A stretch of 64,000 nt of DNA from positions 186,001 to 250,000 of the forward strand of contig BQMF02000269.1 in NCBI GenBank assembly GCA_027922465.2, written 5' to 3'. Shown in pieces: positions 1 to 10,400 of the stretch. Below the pieces are notes generated by a model. It saw only the letters and a program-made list of their open reading frames with translations, was not told the DNA's origin and did not search any database. Within the stretch, counting starts at the first letter, position 1. Every line of letters starts with the position of its first letter. The position numbers and the translations under genes were made by a program. The stretch is from Turritopsis dohrnii. Lineage: Eukaryota; Cnidaria; Hydrozoa; Anthoathecata; Oceaniidae.

Positions 1-521
1 GTTATCACTGAGATTTCTTAGCCTAGCTTCCTCTTTAATTCTATAATCAAAATTCTTAACCTTTTTCACAGCAAGTAATTGGTCATAACTAAATGGCTTT
101 ATTCTTCCTTACGGATAATCATGTGACCTCGAAAAGTGAAATCGCAACATTTTGCTACCATCTTGAAATGGGTAAAAGCATTCTTCCATTCTGACTGTCT
201 TCAGCATATAGAAGCAAGATGCCAAAGAGCTGTTGTGTCACATTTTGCACAAATAATAATAAGAAAAATCCAGAAAAAAGTTTTTTATAATTCCCTCTGA
301 TTCTCAGAGAAAAAGATCGTGGCTGATAGCCATAAATTGTGCTGGAGTTAATGGAAAGTTGTGGTCACCCAAATTGAAATGGATTTATGTTTGCTGAGAC
401 CATTTTATTAATTTCTTTAATATTTAATTTGGCTGTGGCTAAAAAATTCACTTTTATTACTAGGTGAAAGATCTTTAACCACCAGTCATCCAGATTATGT
501 ACCATCTATTTTTCCAAAGAA

Positions 522-567
522 GCAAGGTTCTTTAGTGAAGAAAGGCAAGGTTCTTTAGTGAAGAAAG
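522..567 (+). repeat. Two tandem 23-bp units inside the THAP exon
   Basis: GCAAGGTTCTTTAGTGAAG and the following AAAG occur twice back to back (522-544 and 545-567). The second unit shifts the reading frame of the transposase exon, so it is probably a decay-stage slippage duplication. Confidence 0.85.
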
Positions 568-1320
568 GCTCCCCTTCAAAGTCTCCTCATCACCAACGAC
601 TTAATAGATATAAAAGAAGAACTGCACATCAAAATAAACTAGGTAAAATATAACTTCTGTATAATGATAGATGAATTTCTGCCAATTACGAACCTAATCA
701 TCTGTTTATATTAACTTTCATTTTAGCCTTTTCTAAGAAGATCTTACGTCAAAGCCCTGACTTTGAAATGATGGATGTAACTGATTCTTCATTGTCTATT
801 GACAAAAATTCTTGCATTAATCAACAGCAAGAATTTCAGGAAGACATGGATTCGCATGATTTTTCTTTGGGCTGTGCCCCTGATAATGATTTATGCTCTG
901 ATAGATTGTCCTTAGCATCACCAGTTTCAAACTCAGAGAGAAGTCAAATTTATTTAGAAATGGACACGTTACGAATAGAGCGTGATATGCTGAAAAATTT
1001 GAATGAGGTCAAATGTCAAATGATCTGATCATTACAGCAATCTGGTTTACGATATGCTGCTATACTACAAGCACCAGAAAAATGTTTGATGCTAACAGGA
1101 TTAAAAGTAGATGTTTTATCCAAGTTGGTATCATACCTTACTGAAGACTTTGAAGGTAGTTGCAGAAAACCTTTTAAGATCCCTCAAATTATTCTTACCA
1201 TCATTAAATTGAAGCACAACATGGTGTTTGAAATGCTGGCGTTTGTTTACGGAATAGGCTTGACGACCGCCACTGATTACTTCTGGAATTGGCTTGATGT
1301 TTGTGAAATTGATTAATATC

Positions 1321-1566
1321 ATAACACATAACCTGACAATCAAAATGATGTATTTTGATGAAATTAAGAAGTTAAATAAAGCATTGAAGAGCACACCACA
1401 TGAAATTTCTAGCATAAGGTAGAAGATAATATTGATAGGGCCGGTTCCAGAAATTTTATAAATCACATGCTGGATTCAAAACAGCACCTTAGTCGTTTTT
1501 TGAAAAAATCGGAGTCTGGATAAAATCAGGGTCCGTTTTTTTATTTTTCGCGCAGTGCTTGTCAGT
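1321..1566. mobile_element. Short interspersed repeat, copy 1, with 9-bp target duplication
   Basis: This 246-bp block recurs almost unchanged at 15748-16019. Here it is flanked by the 9-bp direct repeat ATTAATATC (1312-1320 and 1567-1575) and it splits the DDE_4 gene. Excision would bring the HTH part and the DDE part of the transposase together. No obvious terminal inverted repeats, poly-A tail or coding capacity. A 9-bp duplication would suit a Mutator-like non-autonomous element, but without visible TIRs the class stays open. Confidence 0.75.
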
Positions 1567-2007
1567 ATTAATATCTTGCACACTACTTGGTGCCATTAAC
1601 TTTATCTCACGATGTTATGGCGGTCAAACTTCTGATGTTCAATGCATAAAGGAATCCTGTTTTCACTTAAGTAGGTATCATATGCGTGGTGACCAAATTT
1701 TAGCTGATCGAGGCTTTCATTTGGAAGATGAGTTCGCAGCTAGAAGCTCATCGGAGCTTCTTATACCATCTTTCACTCAAGGCAAGAAGCAATTATCAGC
1801 CAAAGAAGCCGAAACATCACGTAAAATAGCATCTGTCCGCATACATATGGAACGAGTGATGGCTTATTACGGAACAGATACACAGTACTGAAAGGAACAA
1901 TACCATTAAGGACAGTCGAAAGCTCTGCAACATTAGCCAGTTGTGATAAAATTGTCAATGTCTCTGCAGCACTAAGAAATCTTTGTGACAGTATTGTATA
2001 TAAGTAG

Positions 2008-2503
2008 ACAATACTGTAAGTATATAAGTAGACAATAATTGTAAAACATACTGAACGCAGAAGAATTGTCTCCTTAACTCAATGCCTCAAATGCGTGTGT
2101 TATATCTCCTGTTCTCGTACTCTTCCCTACTCAACCAAATTAGGATGTTTTTACATTGCTGAAAACAATCTTCCTTTGAAATCTGCCTTACTCCGAATAA
2201 TTTTGGCATGGATTAAATTTTGTGCGATTTAGAATTTGTGAACAAAATTCACCTTATTTTACTCTTATCTCCCAAATAGAAGCAGGGGCTGGTGGTGGAA
2301 AATTTTGTAAATTTTAATAAGCAGGGGAGGGAGGAAAGTAGGGATTAGAGGGACGGGTACTTTTACACTCCTAAACTTTAATATAAAATTCGGGAGGTAA
2401 GAGTAAGGCTTGGTGATGGCACAACAAAATAAATTTTAGTGTAGACTTAATTGGGCAATTTTGGATCAAACTAAATTTTCAGCACACCAAAATTTGTCAG
2501 AAT
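2008..2503. other. Intergenic, no gene seen
   Basis: AT-rich sequence with a short G-rich patch around 2280-2350. No coding, RNA or repeat signature that I can support. Confidence 0.6.
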
Positions 2504-2619
2504 TGGATAAAGATCATTCGATTCAACTTTATTATGTTATTGAATGTTTGGATCTAACATACAAGCAGAATGAAATATAATTAAGATATAAACTAGGCAG
2601 GAGAGTCAATAACTGTACA
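2504..2619 (-). repeat. Gypsy 3' LTR (116 bp)
   Basis: Direct repeat of 6247-6362 with about two mismatches. In element orientation this is the downstream LTR. Confidence 0.92.
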
Positions 2620-2634
2620 TCCCCCACCAGTTCG

Positions 2635-3081
2635 TTAGCAACGTAAATGTATAGGCCGATAGCCTCGTTGGAGCGAATTCATAAAGTCTTCATAAACGCA
2701 ACATCTGTCAACATAATATCTGTCCGTAGAGAATGTTTCTGCGATAGTGCAACCGTTCTTATCCGGTCCATTTGCCGGACTCCGGCTCGTAACGCTTGGG
2801 TGGCCGTCTTTCGCGCTGTGGACGATGGGTACATGGTGCACTGCCCACCGTTGGCGGGTTCGGACTCTCATTGAGCGCCTGGGGTGTAGACGGTCTTCGG
2901 CTGAAAGTGATGATCCTCGATCCTCGATCGGAAGTGAGGACAGGGCCGCAGGAGTTGGAGGTAGCGTGGGTGAACTGTCGGTAACATCTGGTATTTCCTG
3001 TGCAGTAGCAGCATCACGGGGTGAGTTGTCAGCTGATGACAGTAGGCGTGTGGGGGAATTCACATTGGGCGGATGTGGCAT
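2635..3081 (-). pseudogene. Gypsy polyprotein C-terminal tail
   Basis: Proline- and serine-rich frame following the integrase remnant, ending RPIHLRC just inside the 3' LTR. Such low-complexity tails after the integrase C-terminal domain are usual for this group. It is in a different frame from 3157-4191, implying another small indel near 3100-3160. Confidence 0.5.
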
Positions 3082-3156
3082 CGTTGGAGGGGCCCCAACG
3101 TTAATACTCTCGTATTGTACAAGTGGTGAGACTGGGGTAAATTTACGTAAGAATCT

Positions 3157-4866
3157 TCAGTTACGCTTGCTGAGACGTCCCGTACCATCCACCTTGATGA
3201 GATAACTGTCATGGTTAAGCAGGTCGACGACAGTTCCTGAGCGATCCCAACGTTTTGGGTGGTTTCCTGTTTGATTTTGAACATAGCAGCGGTCCCCAAT
3301 CGCGAGGTCAGCAAGCTGCTGTGACCGCTCGTTGAGTTTTTCTGCTGTCCGGTGAAAACGTGCGCGTAGAGCTTCTTCCTTCCTCTCCCAGGCATCTCGC
3401 CATATGGGGCGAACGTGATGGTTGGAGAACTTGTCGAGGCGACTGATGAAGGCGAATGCATCCCGTATTGGTCTGCCAAAGACAATCATCGCTGGAGAGA
3501 TATTGCAATCAGGATCGGGGGTATTACGTAGCTGCATCATCGCACGCATCAGGGCAGCTTGAGACGGGGCACTGGTATTGCAGTCTTGGCATCGAGCCCT
3601 AGTGCAATTGATATCATCAGTGATGCCAGGCCAGAACATAATAGACCTTGCGCGATTTGACATAGTGGAGACTCCCTGGTGAGCAGAGTGAAGGGACTTC
3701 AGAACCATTGGTCGCAGAGAAGAAGGAATGATGACGCGATCACTGTGCAAAATGACGCCATCTGATTCGTACAATCCATGACGGTATTGCCAGAACGGGA
3801 TGATAGCAGGAGACTGACGACATCTGTCCGGGAAGCCGCTGCGTATCGCCTCAAGTAAACTGGTTGAATTAGGATCACTCTGGGTTTCTTTCTTCAGGAG
3901 ATCCCAAGTGATCACGGTTACAGATTCAGCGTCCCTTCTTATTGCGGCTGCTATGACCGTCTCGGACATGTCCACGTCGGATGGTATTGCAGATGGTGAT
4001 GGATTACGTGACGCAGCGTCGGCCGCATGATTAGTTTTACCCGGCAAGTGTGTGATGCGGAAAAACCAGGGTAGAGCACGTTGCTTCAATCTGAACAGTC
4101 GAGTGTTACTGATCTCGTCCAAGGTTCTGTCTCCAAAAATCTTGTTGAGAGGCTTGTGATCGGTGACAGCTGTCAGGTTGTCACATCCCATCGTGAAGAA
4201 TTTTGTCTGTTAGAGGCCCCAAACTAGGGCCAATGCCTCACCTTCAATCGGTGCATAACGTTGCTCGGTAGGTGTCAGGAATCGCGAGCCAGCCATTGAG
4301 ATTCGCCAGCCATCAGCGCAGCAATCTGGGACATCAGATAAACATCGACAATGCTTCTGGAACAAGAAGTATCCGATACCTTTGTTGGAGAAATCCGGAC
4401 GCAGGCAGGTGGGTCGGTGGACATCGAAGATTTCCACCCCACTCTTGATGGCATCCATAATGGCTACTTTGGACTCTTCAAAAGCATCATTGAGTTCCTT
4501 ATTCCAAGTGAAGGGGCAGCGTGGAGAGAGGAAAGGACGGAACAGTGCCATGTAGTTTCTCAGCTGTGCGTAGTTAGTGACCTGATTTACTAAGCCAAAC
4601 CAACTTCTTATATCAGTTGCAGATTTCGGGGTTGGAAAGTTCTTTATGGCATCAAAGTACTTAGGAAGTGGGTCAATGGTTCTCTCTCCGATTCGAAAGC
4701 CAGCAAATTGAACCTCGCGTTGGGCAAACTGAAATTTTGAAGGATTTAAGACGAAGCCAGCCTCACCAGGCCTAGTCAGCAAATCGATTGTGCGCCACCA
4801 GTGTTTCTCGAGGTCTGTGTCATGGTGAAGGGTGTCATCAACGATCCTCTGGGAAGTTGCTGTCAA
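3157..4866 (-). pseudogene. Gypsy RT (C-terminal half), RNase H and integrase zinc-finger region
   Basis: Two open stretches in one frame (4210-4866 and 3157-4191) separated by one nonsense codon at 4210-4212. The first begins at the VDD of the RT palm (VDDTLHHD), then LNPSKFQFAQ and the RNase H start (RYAPIEGEALALVWG). The second continues RNase H (DNLTAVTDHKPL) and has an HHCC integrase zinc finger (H..H..C..C, ending CTRARCQDC). It then jumps to the integrase C-terminal region (LRNTPDPD); the DDE catalytic core is absent. So one stop plus two internal deletions. Confidence 0.85.
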
Positions 4867-5377
4867 CGATACCCAACTCGATCATAGTGTTGTAGGACAT
4901 GTAGAAGCGTTTCACATCGGGGCTGACATACACCAATGTTCGACATTTGATTGACTTTCCCATTGAGGATGTACCTTCCAATACGGCGGAGAAAGCTCCG
5001 CTGATTTTGATTGGTGAGCGGTTTGCTGCGAAGAGGCTGATGGATACTGGTGTTAAATTTACCTTCTGGAATCCGGCGCTGATATACTTTTCCAGGGACC
5101 ATAAGTCAGATTGGGCCCCGGAGTCTACAATCCCAGTGAGATCTAGTGATCTGGAGTTCGTCGTGGTTGGTTGGAGCTTCAGACTAACTTCCGGATGAGC
5201 CATCGTCTTGCAGCGCCGCCACTCAGTCTTATTGAAGATCTGGTGTTGCATATTCTTCTTGTTGGTTATGCTGGAGATTTGACCAAAAGGGTCAGAGTCT
5301 GCGAGTCCGATGGAACTGTTCTCGACACGCTTTCGGCTGCGTAGTTTCTTCCAGCATCCTTCACATTGCAATTCCAT
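4838..5377 (-). pseudogene. Gypsy aspartic protease region, truncated into RT
   Basis: Starts in the zinc-knuckle tail (CEGCWKK) and carries the retropepsin active site VDSGAQSD near residue 86. The frame runs out at the junction where RT should begin: TMIELGIVDSNFP is followed directly, in the next frame, by the second half of the RT palm. This marks an internal deletion removing fingers and part of the palm. Confidence 0.75.
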
Positions 5378-6219
5378 CCACGCAACTTCTTACTGAATAG
5401 GTGATAGGTCTGCCCGCAGTCCGGACAAGGGGCAGTTTTTTCACGTTCCTCCAGCGATGGTGACGGTTTGCTCTGGGACTTCTCTGCTATGGTGTGCTCT
5501 TTTCGGATTCTCCGATAACCCGATACGGCAGAAAGGCTGAATGATGAGTTTGCGTTTCTGGCCATTTCCTTGCCTTCGATGAGCGCGATGACTTCATTCA
5601 CAGATTTCTCTTGTGTGCGTTCTGCGCTCAGTGCTTCCCTCCGTATATCGGTATCAGCGATTCCATTAAGTAAAATATCCCGTACCGCACAGTCTGTATA
5701 ATAAACACGCCCACCAAATGGAGCATTGCATCCAGAGCAGATTCCAGCAAACTCGGTTTGAAACTCACAAGTTTCAGCCTTCCCCTGAACTCGGGCAGCA
5801 AGCGCGACCGGGACAACGGCGTGGGACTTGAAGATCGGCAACGCGTCAGATATCGGACGGGTGGTGAATGTGGGGTCAGCACGGAGAATAATATTCATCA
5901 GTTGGATATGAGCGCACTCCAGAAGTTGTGTTGACTCAGCAGGGGCTGGTATCGCGGATCCAACTCGGAAAGTGTCCCGTCTACGTATGAATGCGTTCCA
6001 GTCCTCTGAGGTGGCATTCAGCCCGATCCTTGGACGCTCCAGCTTGGGTGCTCTCTGTAGGTGAGGGGCGGCAGTAGTAGGTGTAGCAGTGTGGGTGTGT
6101 GCATGCAGGTTCAGGATAGCAGCAGCACCAACGACCTCAACATCATTTGTTTGGAATCCACAACCAGGTATGGGACAATCCAAGACAACCATTTCCACCA
6201 AGGCCAACAAAATATTCAC
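5266..6219 (-). pseudogene. Gypsy gag-like region
   Basis: Open for 317 codons. N-terminal CPIPGCGFQT zinc-binding motif, then a gag-like helical region, then CPDCGQTYHLFSKKLRGWN near residue 265, a cysteine-rich motif typical of this lineage of invertebrate gypsy elements. After it the homologous sequence continues in another frame (the 5377 frame), so either a frameshift mutation or a programmed shift lies near 5370; the last 30 or so residues of this frame are probably spurious. The protein would package element RNA. Confidence 0.7.
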
Positions 6220-6246
6220 TGATCAAGAGTTAAAAAGATCCAAACA

Positions 6247-6362
6247 TGGATAAAGATCATGCGATTCAACTTTATTATGTTATTGAATGTTTGGATCTAA
6301 CATACAAGCAGAATGAAATATAATTAAGATATAAACTAGGCAGGAGAGTTAATAACTGTACA
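6247..6362 (-). repeat. Gypsy 5' LTR (116 bp)
   Basis: Upstream LTR in element orientation; direct repeat of 2504-2619. No convincing TGG-type primer binding site follows it. Confidence 0.92.
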
Positions 6363-6403
6363 AGAATGTGATTAAAAAGTGTTCAATTTGTCAAATTCAC
6401 TGG

Positions 6404-6596
6404 CTACAATCTTGGACAAAACTAAATGGAATTTTTGTAGTAGCAACTGCTCCCCCTTCCCCCCAAAACAATGTTGTGAGAGGTTTGCTTGCTGCCATTG
6501 CAACTCAAACTGCACTGAAACAACATTGTGTTGGGGGGAAGGGGTGTAGATGTCAGTTTTCATGAAAAATTCCTATAGTTTTGTCCAGCATTGTAG
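6404..6596. mobile_element. MITE with about 33-bp imperfect terminal inverted repeats (mariner-like)
   Basis: Left end CTACAATCTTGGACAAAAC and the reverse complement of the right end CTACAATGCTGGACAAAAC match closely, continuing through GGAATTTTT. The interior is also palindromic (CCCCCTTCCCCCCAAAACAA against TTGTTGGGGGGAAGGGG type ends), so the element is nearly self-complementary over 193 bp. TA dinucleotides at both borders suit a Tc1/mariner-type target. Confidence 0.75.
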
Positions 6597-6669
6597 TATG
6601 CATAATTTCTAGGTTGTTTTGGTGAATATGTAAAATTTGCAAAACAGAATTGAAAGTAAAGGAGACGTG

Positions 6670-7402
6670 TGTTTCGGAGCACACACAAGAAATGATTTGA
6701 TTTCGAGGCGTATATTTGTAATCTCGATGGATTCAAACTGAATGAAGAAAAATACAAAAGGAAATTAAATATATGATAAAAAGTACATGTGAGTATAATT
6801 GAAAAAGTTTAAGTTGAAAAAATCTAATTGAAAAAGTTTAGTTTGAAAAAAATTTCTAAGTCTGAAAAAAGTTCAAAAAGTAAAAAATATTATAAGTCCA
6901 GATGCTTACCAGCTTGCCAGAATGTGAGTCTGAAAAGAGGGTGTAGCTCCAAAGTGTTGAAAGTTGAATTGAAAAAATTTTGATAGTTGAAAATTATTTG
7001 AGATATGAGTTAGTTATCAAACTTGAAAATTTGAAAGTTGAGTTGAGAGGCCATCTTGAAATTTGATGTTGACTGCTCAAGATCAAGTTGACAACTGAAT
7101 GACAAACCTAAGAGCTGGTATTTAAAGGCCAAAAAAGCAAAGTGGACATGTAAATTGTAAATAGGGCCTTAAGCAAAGTTGACATACAAATATAAAAATA
7201 AATAGAGCCTTAGCATATAAACTTGAAAATACTGTCTAAATAGTAAATAGAGCCTTAATTGTGTGAGCTATGAATACAAAAAAGGGATTCTAGAGCAAAG
7301 TAGATATGACCCAAAATGTAAACAAACTGATAATAAGGGCCTGAACACACTGGAACAAAATTTTTAATATAAACACTAGAATTGAAGTTTGTTCAATTTA
7401 CA
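6670..7402 (-). repeat. BEL 3' LTR (733 bp)
   Basis: Same sequence as 13682-14414 at a constant offset of 7,012 bases, including its internal GTTGAAAAA/AGTTGAAAT-rich satellites. Rich in short AGTTTGAAAA-type repeats and AAATAGAGCCTTA motifs repeated about four times near 7160-7260. Confidence 0.96.
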
Positions 7403-7410
7403 TTCCCCCA
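7403..7410 (-). promoter_or_regulatory. BEL polypurine tract
   Basis: Minus-strand TGGGGGAA directly before the 3' LTR, the expected plus-strand DNA priming site. Confidence 0.7.
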
Positions 7411-7431
7411 GCAGAAAATTCAAAATTTTGT

Positions 7432-10400
7432 TCATTGTTCGTTTTCCAACATTGAAAATTCTTCCCAAACACTCAATTCGTCCACGGGGTGAATCATTAC
7501 AAGACTACGGACTGCTCGATGTGTGACACGATTCACACTTTCATTGTGATTTCGATACTCGACCAGAACTTTTCGAATCTTCCCGTCAGTACTGTATTCC
7601 AACTGTTTCACCTTTCCGAATTGATACACGTTTGCTATCGGACCGTCTCGTTTCGTGAACAGAACGACATCCCCAACTTTCATGTCACGATCGTTGTGGA
7701 ACCATTTCGGGCGATGCATCAGGTTGGGAACATGGACAGTAAGCCAGACTTCAAACCAGGCATCGAATATCCTCTGGTTAAGTTTAGCAAACTTGTCAGT
7801 GTTGGTTGTCATCTTGACTGGAAATGCAGGACTTCGGTTGTTGTTTCGTCCCATCAAAAGGCGGTTCGGTGTAAGAACATCTGCAACCTCGAATTCTGTG
7901 TGGCTGTTGACTGCTATCGGCATATCATTGATCGTGTTTGCGATTTGGGCAGCAACTGTCTCCCACTGGAGAACTGACAATCTTTCGTTGTGGAAATTTG
8001 TAGTGATGGATTTTCGAACTTCTCGGATCTTCCGCTCCACTTTCCCATGCATGTAATGACCAGCGACAGGACAAACATCAAATTGCACTTGGGCTTGGCA
8101 GAAGAGATGGTTCTGAATGTCGGTGAAGTCAAGACGCATGGTTTCACATCCCTTAACAAGTTGACTTCCTTCATCAGGGAGCAAGTATTTCGGGTAACCA
8201 ACGTGACTTGCAAATCTTGTGAATGATAGGATGAAAGATGGCGTGCTGTAATCATCCATAACATTGATTTTTGTTGCTGATGTAGTTGTACAGCAGAATA
8301 TCACAAGCCATATTTTAACGGTAGTTCGCTTGTGAAAATTTGAGTAGGCGTTCAGTGGTCCACACAAATCTACTTGAGTCGAGTAAAATGGTGGTGCTAT
8401 GTTGAAATTGTGCCTTGAGACTGGACCCATTTCCACTTCCACAGTCTTCTTTGTGATGTATCGACATCGCTCACAGCGTTTTCTCATCAATTTCACCAAT
8501 TCTTTGCCGTCGATGATGTAGGCGACTTGTAAGACATATCTGTACACAGTTTCGACACCGGCATGTTTTGCAACCGGATGTTTCCAATGGATGTGATTGA
8601 CGATACTGAATGCTATTGGTGAGTACCTGTCGATAATGGGCACGAAGAACATGGAAGCTGACAGGTCGATCATGGCTTCGGTTAGTCTTCCGGTAGCAGT
8701 GACTTCGTTAGACGGCAGTATTCTTCCAACGTAGTAGAGGATTCCATCTTTACATTTGCTGATCTTGTTGTACTTCTTCTCTGGTGTGAACACTTTAACC
8801 TCTTCAGTTGCTTTCGTGAAGAAGTATTTCTCAGCTTGACTGATGGTTTGAGTTGTCAGGTTTGATTTTGACGATCTTTTCAGGCGATTTTTCAGATTAT
8901 TGACAAATTTGATGACGAGTCCCATTATTCGAATGATCTTTGCCCAATCGAATCTGTTCGGGTCGAGGAGATATTGAGAAAATTTGTGTCTTTCCGTGAT
9001 TGAGGATAGATGGGCTGATGGTTTTTCCACAGGACATTTGTTTGGTGCTTGTTCGAATTGTGGAAGGATTCTTTCTTTGTTGACGAATGTGATATCTTCT
9101 TGGTTCAGCTTGATCTTGTCAACGCTTGTTACAGGAAACTTGTCTTCGGTCTCACGCATCCATGGAAGGCCATTATACCACGGAGAATTTTGACCAACAT
9201 CCTGGAGGGTAGCACCTCTTCGGGTTCCGATGTCAGCTATCATCTCTTGGCTCCTGACAAACTTCCAGTCTGACGGCTTGGTGAATCTGTGTATCTCAAG
9301 AACTCTGTTCCGGACCCATGGTTTGAGTTGTTTGTCGCTTCCGTTGATCCAGAACAGAACAATTTGGCTATCGGTTAATTTGAGTGATGATTGGTGATGC
9401 TTTTTGAACGACCGCCTGACAACTTCGCCAGTGTGAGTGTTGAGGGTTGCCGCCAGTAGCTCTGCTCGAGGTTGTGTTGATCCATTTGGTACAAGTCGAG
9501 ATCTGGAGAAAACCAGTTGACATGAGAAGTTTCCAGATTTTCGTTTAAACCTGGCATAGATTGCAACACAAGCGATGTCTTTTGATGCATCTCCTGCGTC
9601 GATTGTTGTGATTTTGAGATCAACTGCATCTTCAGGTACGATTGCACGATGAAATCTGATTGTCGGGATTTCCTCCATCATTGCAAAGTGCGAATCCCAA
9701 ACAGGTCGGAGGTCATCGGGAATTCTGTCGTCCCAATCTAAACCTCTGTCGACGAGTTGATGCAAATCCAACTTCATGGCTGCGGTAAGAGGTGTGATTT
9801 TGCCTGTGATATCATACAACTCAGCAACCTTTGATACACATTGGCGACGGGTCAGGTTGGCAGGTACTGTGTTGATGGTTGTAGGTTTCTTCCCTCTGAT
9901 TTTCTTAGCGAAATTCAATTCACTGATGTCCAACGAGATTGTGTCTTCTTCGGGGTACCATTTCATCCCAGCTACGTTTATGCTTTTGCCATCTGCAGAA
10001 AGGTCTGGACTCGGCGGTTGATGTGAGAACGTTACTCCTTTGAGCGCAAATCCACCTTTGTTGATTGCAACTTCCAAGTCTTCGGCAAGTTGGATGGCAG
10101 CTTCAGGTGTTTCATCACCACTCAGGACATCATCAACGAAAGTGTCGTTTTCAACTACCTCAGTTGCTTTTGGTGTATCTTCTTTTGACATTTGGGCAGT
10201 TTGTCTCAATGCTCTTTCTGATTGGTTTCCTGATGACTTGACCCCATAGATTAGAGTCATGATCACTTTCTCCTTGGGCAACTTTGATTTGTCCAATTCG
10301 TCTTGCCATATATATCGCTGCAGGCACCAGTGATGTTCGTTCAACTTGACGGAATTATACATTTTCCTCACATCCGTGTGAAAGGCTGTGTGATGTGAGG

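Larger units (their letters stand above)
219..2007 (+). pseudogene. THAP-HTH-DDE_4 transposase pseudogene (ISL2EU/IS5-like), multi-exon
   Basis: A degenerate DNA transposase. The ATG at 219 begins a THAP zinc finger (MPKSCCVTFC), which continues after a frameshift near 283 with an FYNIP-type core and W residues and a stop in the CxxH part near 400. Introns with AG acceptors lie near 464 and 726. The next exon (465-640) has the THAP C-terminal DYVPSIFP motif. The exon from 726 carries an acidic linker and a helix-turn-helix (LTGL at 1092, then IILTIIKLKHNM). DDE_4 sequence resumes after the inserted repeat: GAINFISRCYGG, ADRGF (catalytic D) near 1725, RIHMERV near 1845. A frameshift near 1880 leads to a C-terminus ending at 2007. 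THAP plus this DDE type is the ISL2EU arrangement; PIF/Harbinger is the alternative. Clearly non-functional. Confidence 0.8.
2504..6362 (-). mobile_element. Internally deleted Ty3/gypsy LTR retrotransposon
   Basis: A complete but shortened element bounded by 116-bp direct LTRs (2504-2619 and 6247-6362) and the 5-bp target duplication AGAAT (2499-2503 and 6363-6367). In element orientation the LTR begins TG and ends CA. It reads gag, protease, RT, RNase H, integrase zinc finger on the minus strand. The N-terminal half of RT and the catalytic core of integrase are missing, so at 3.86 kb it cannot transpose alone. A purine-rich stretch (GGTGGGGGA on the minus strand, about 2620-2632) sits next to the 3' LTR as a polypurine tract. 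GC content is visibly higher than its surroundings. The two LTRs differ at about two positions, so insertion is fairly recent. Confidence 0.92.
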
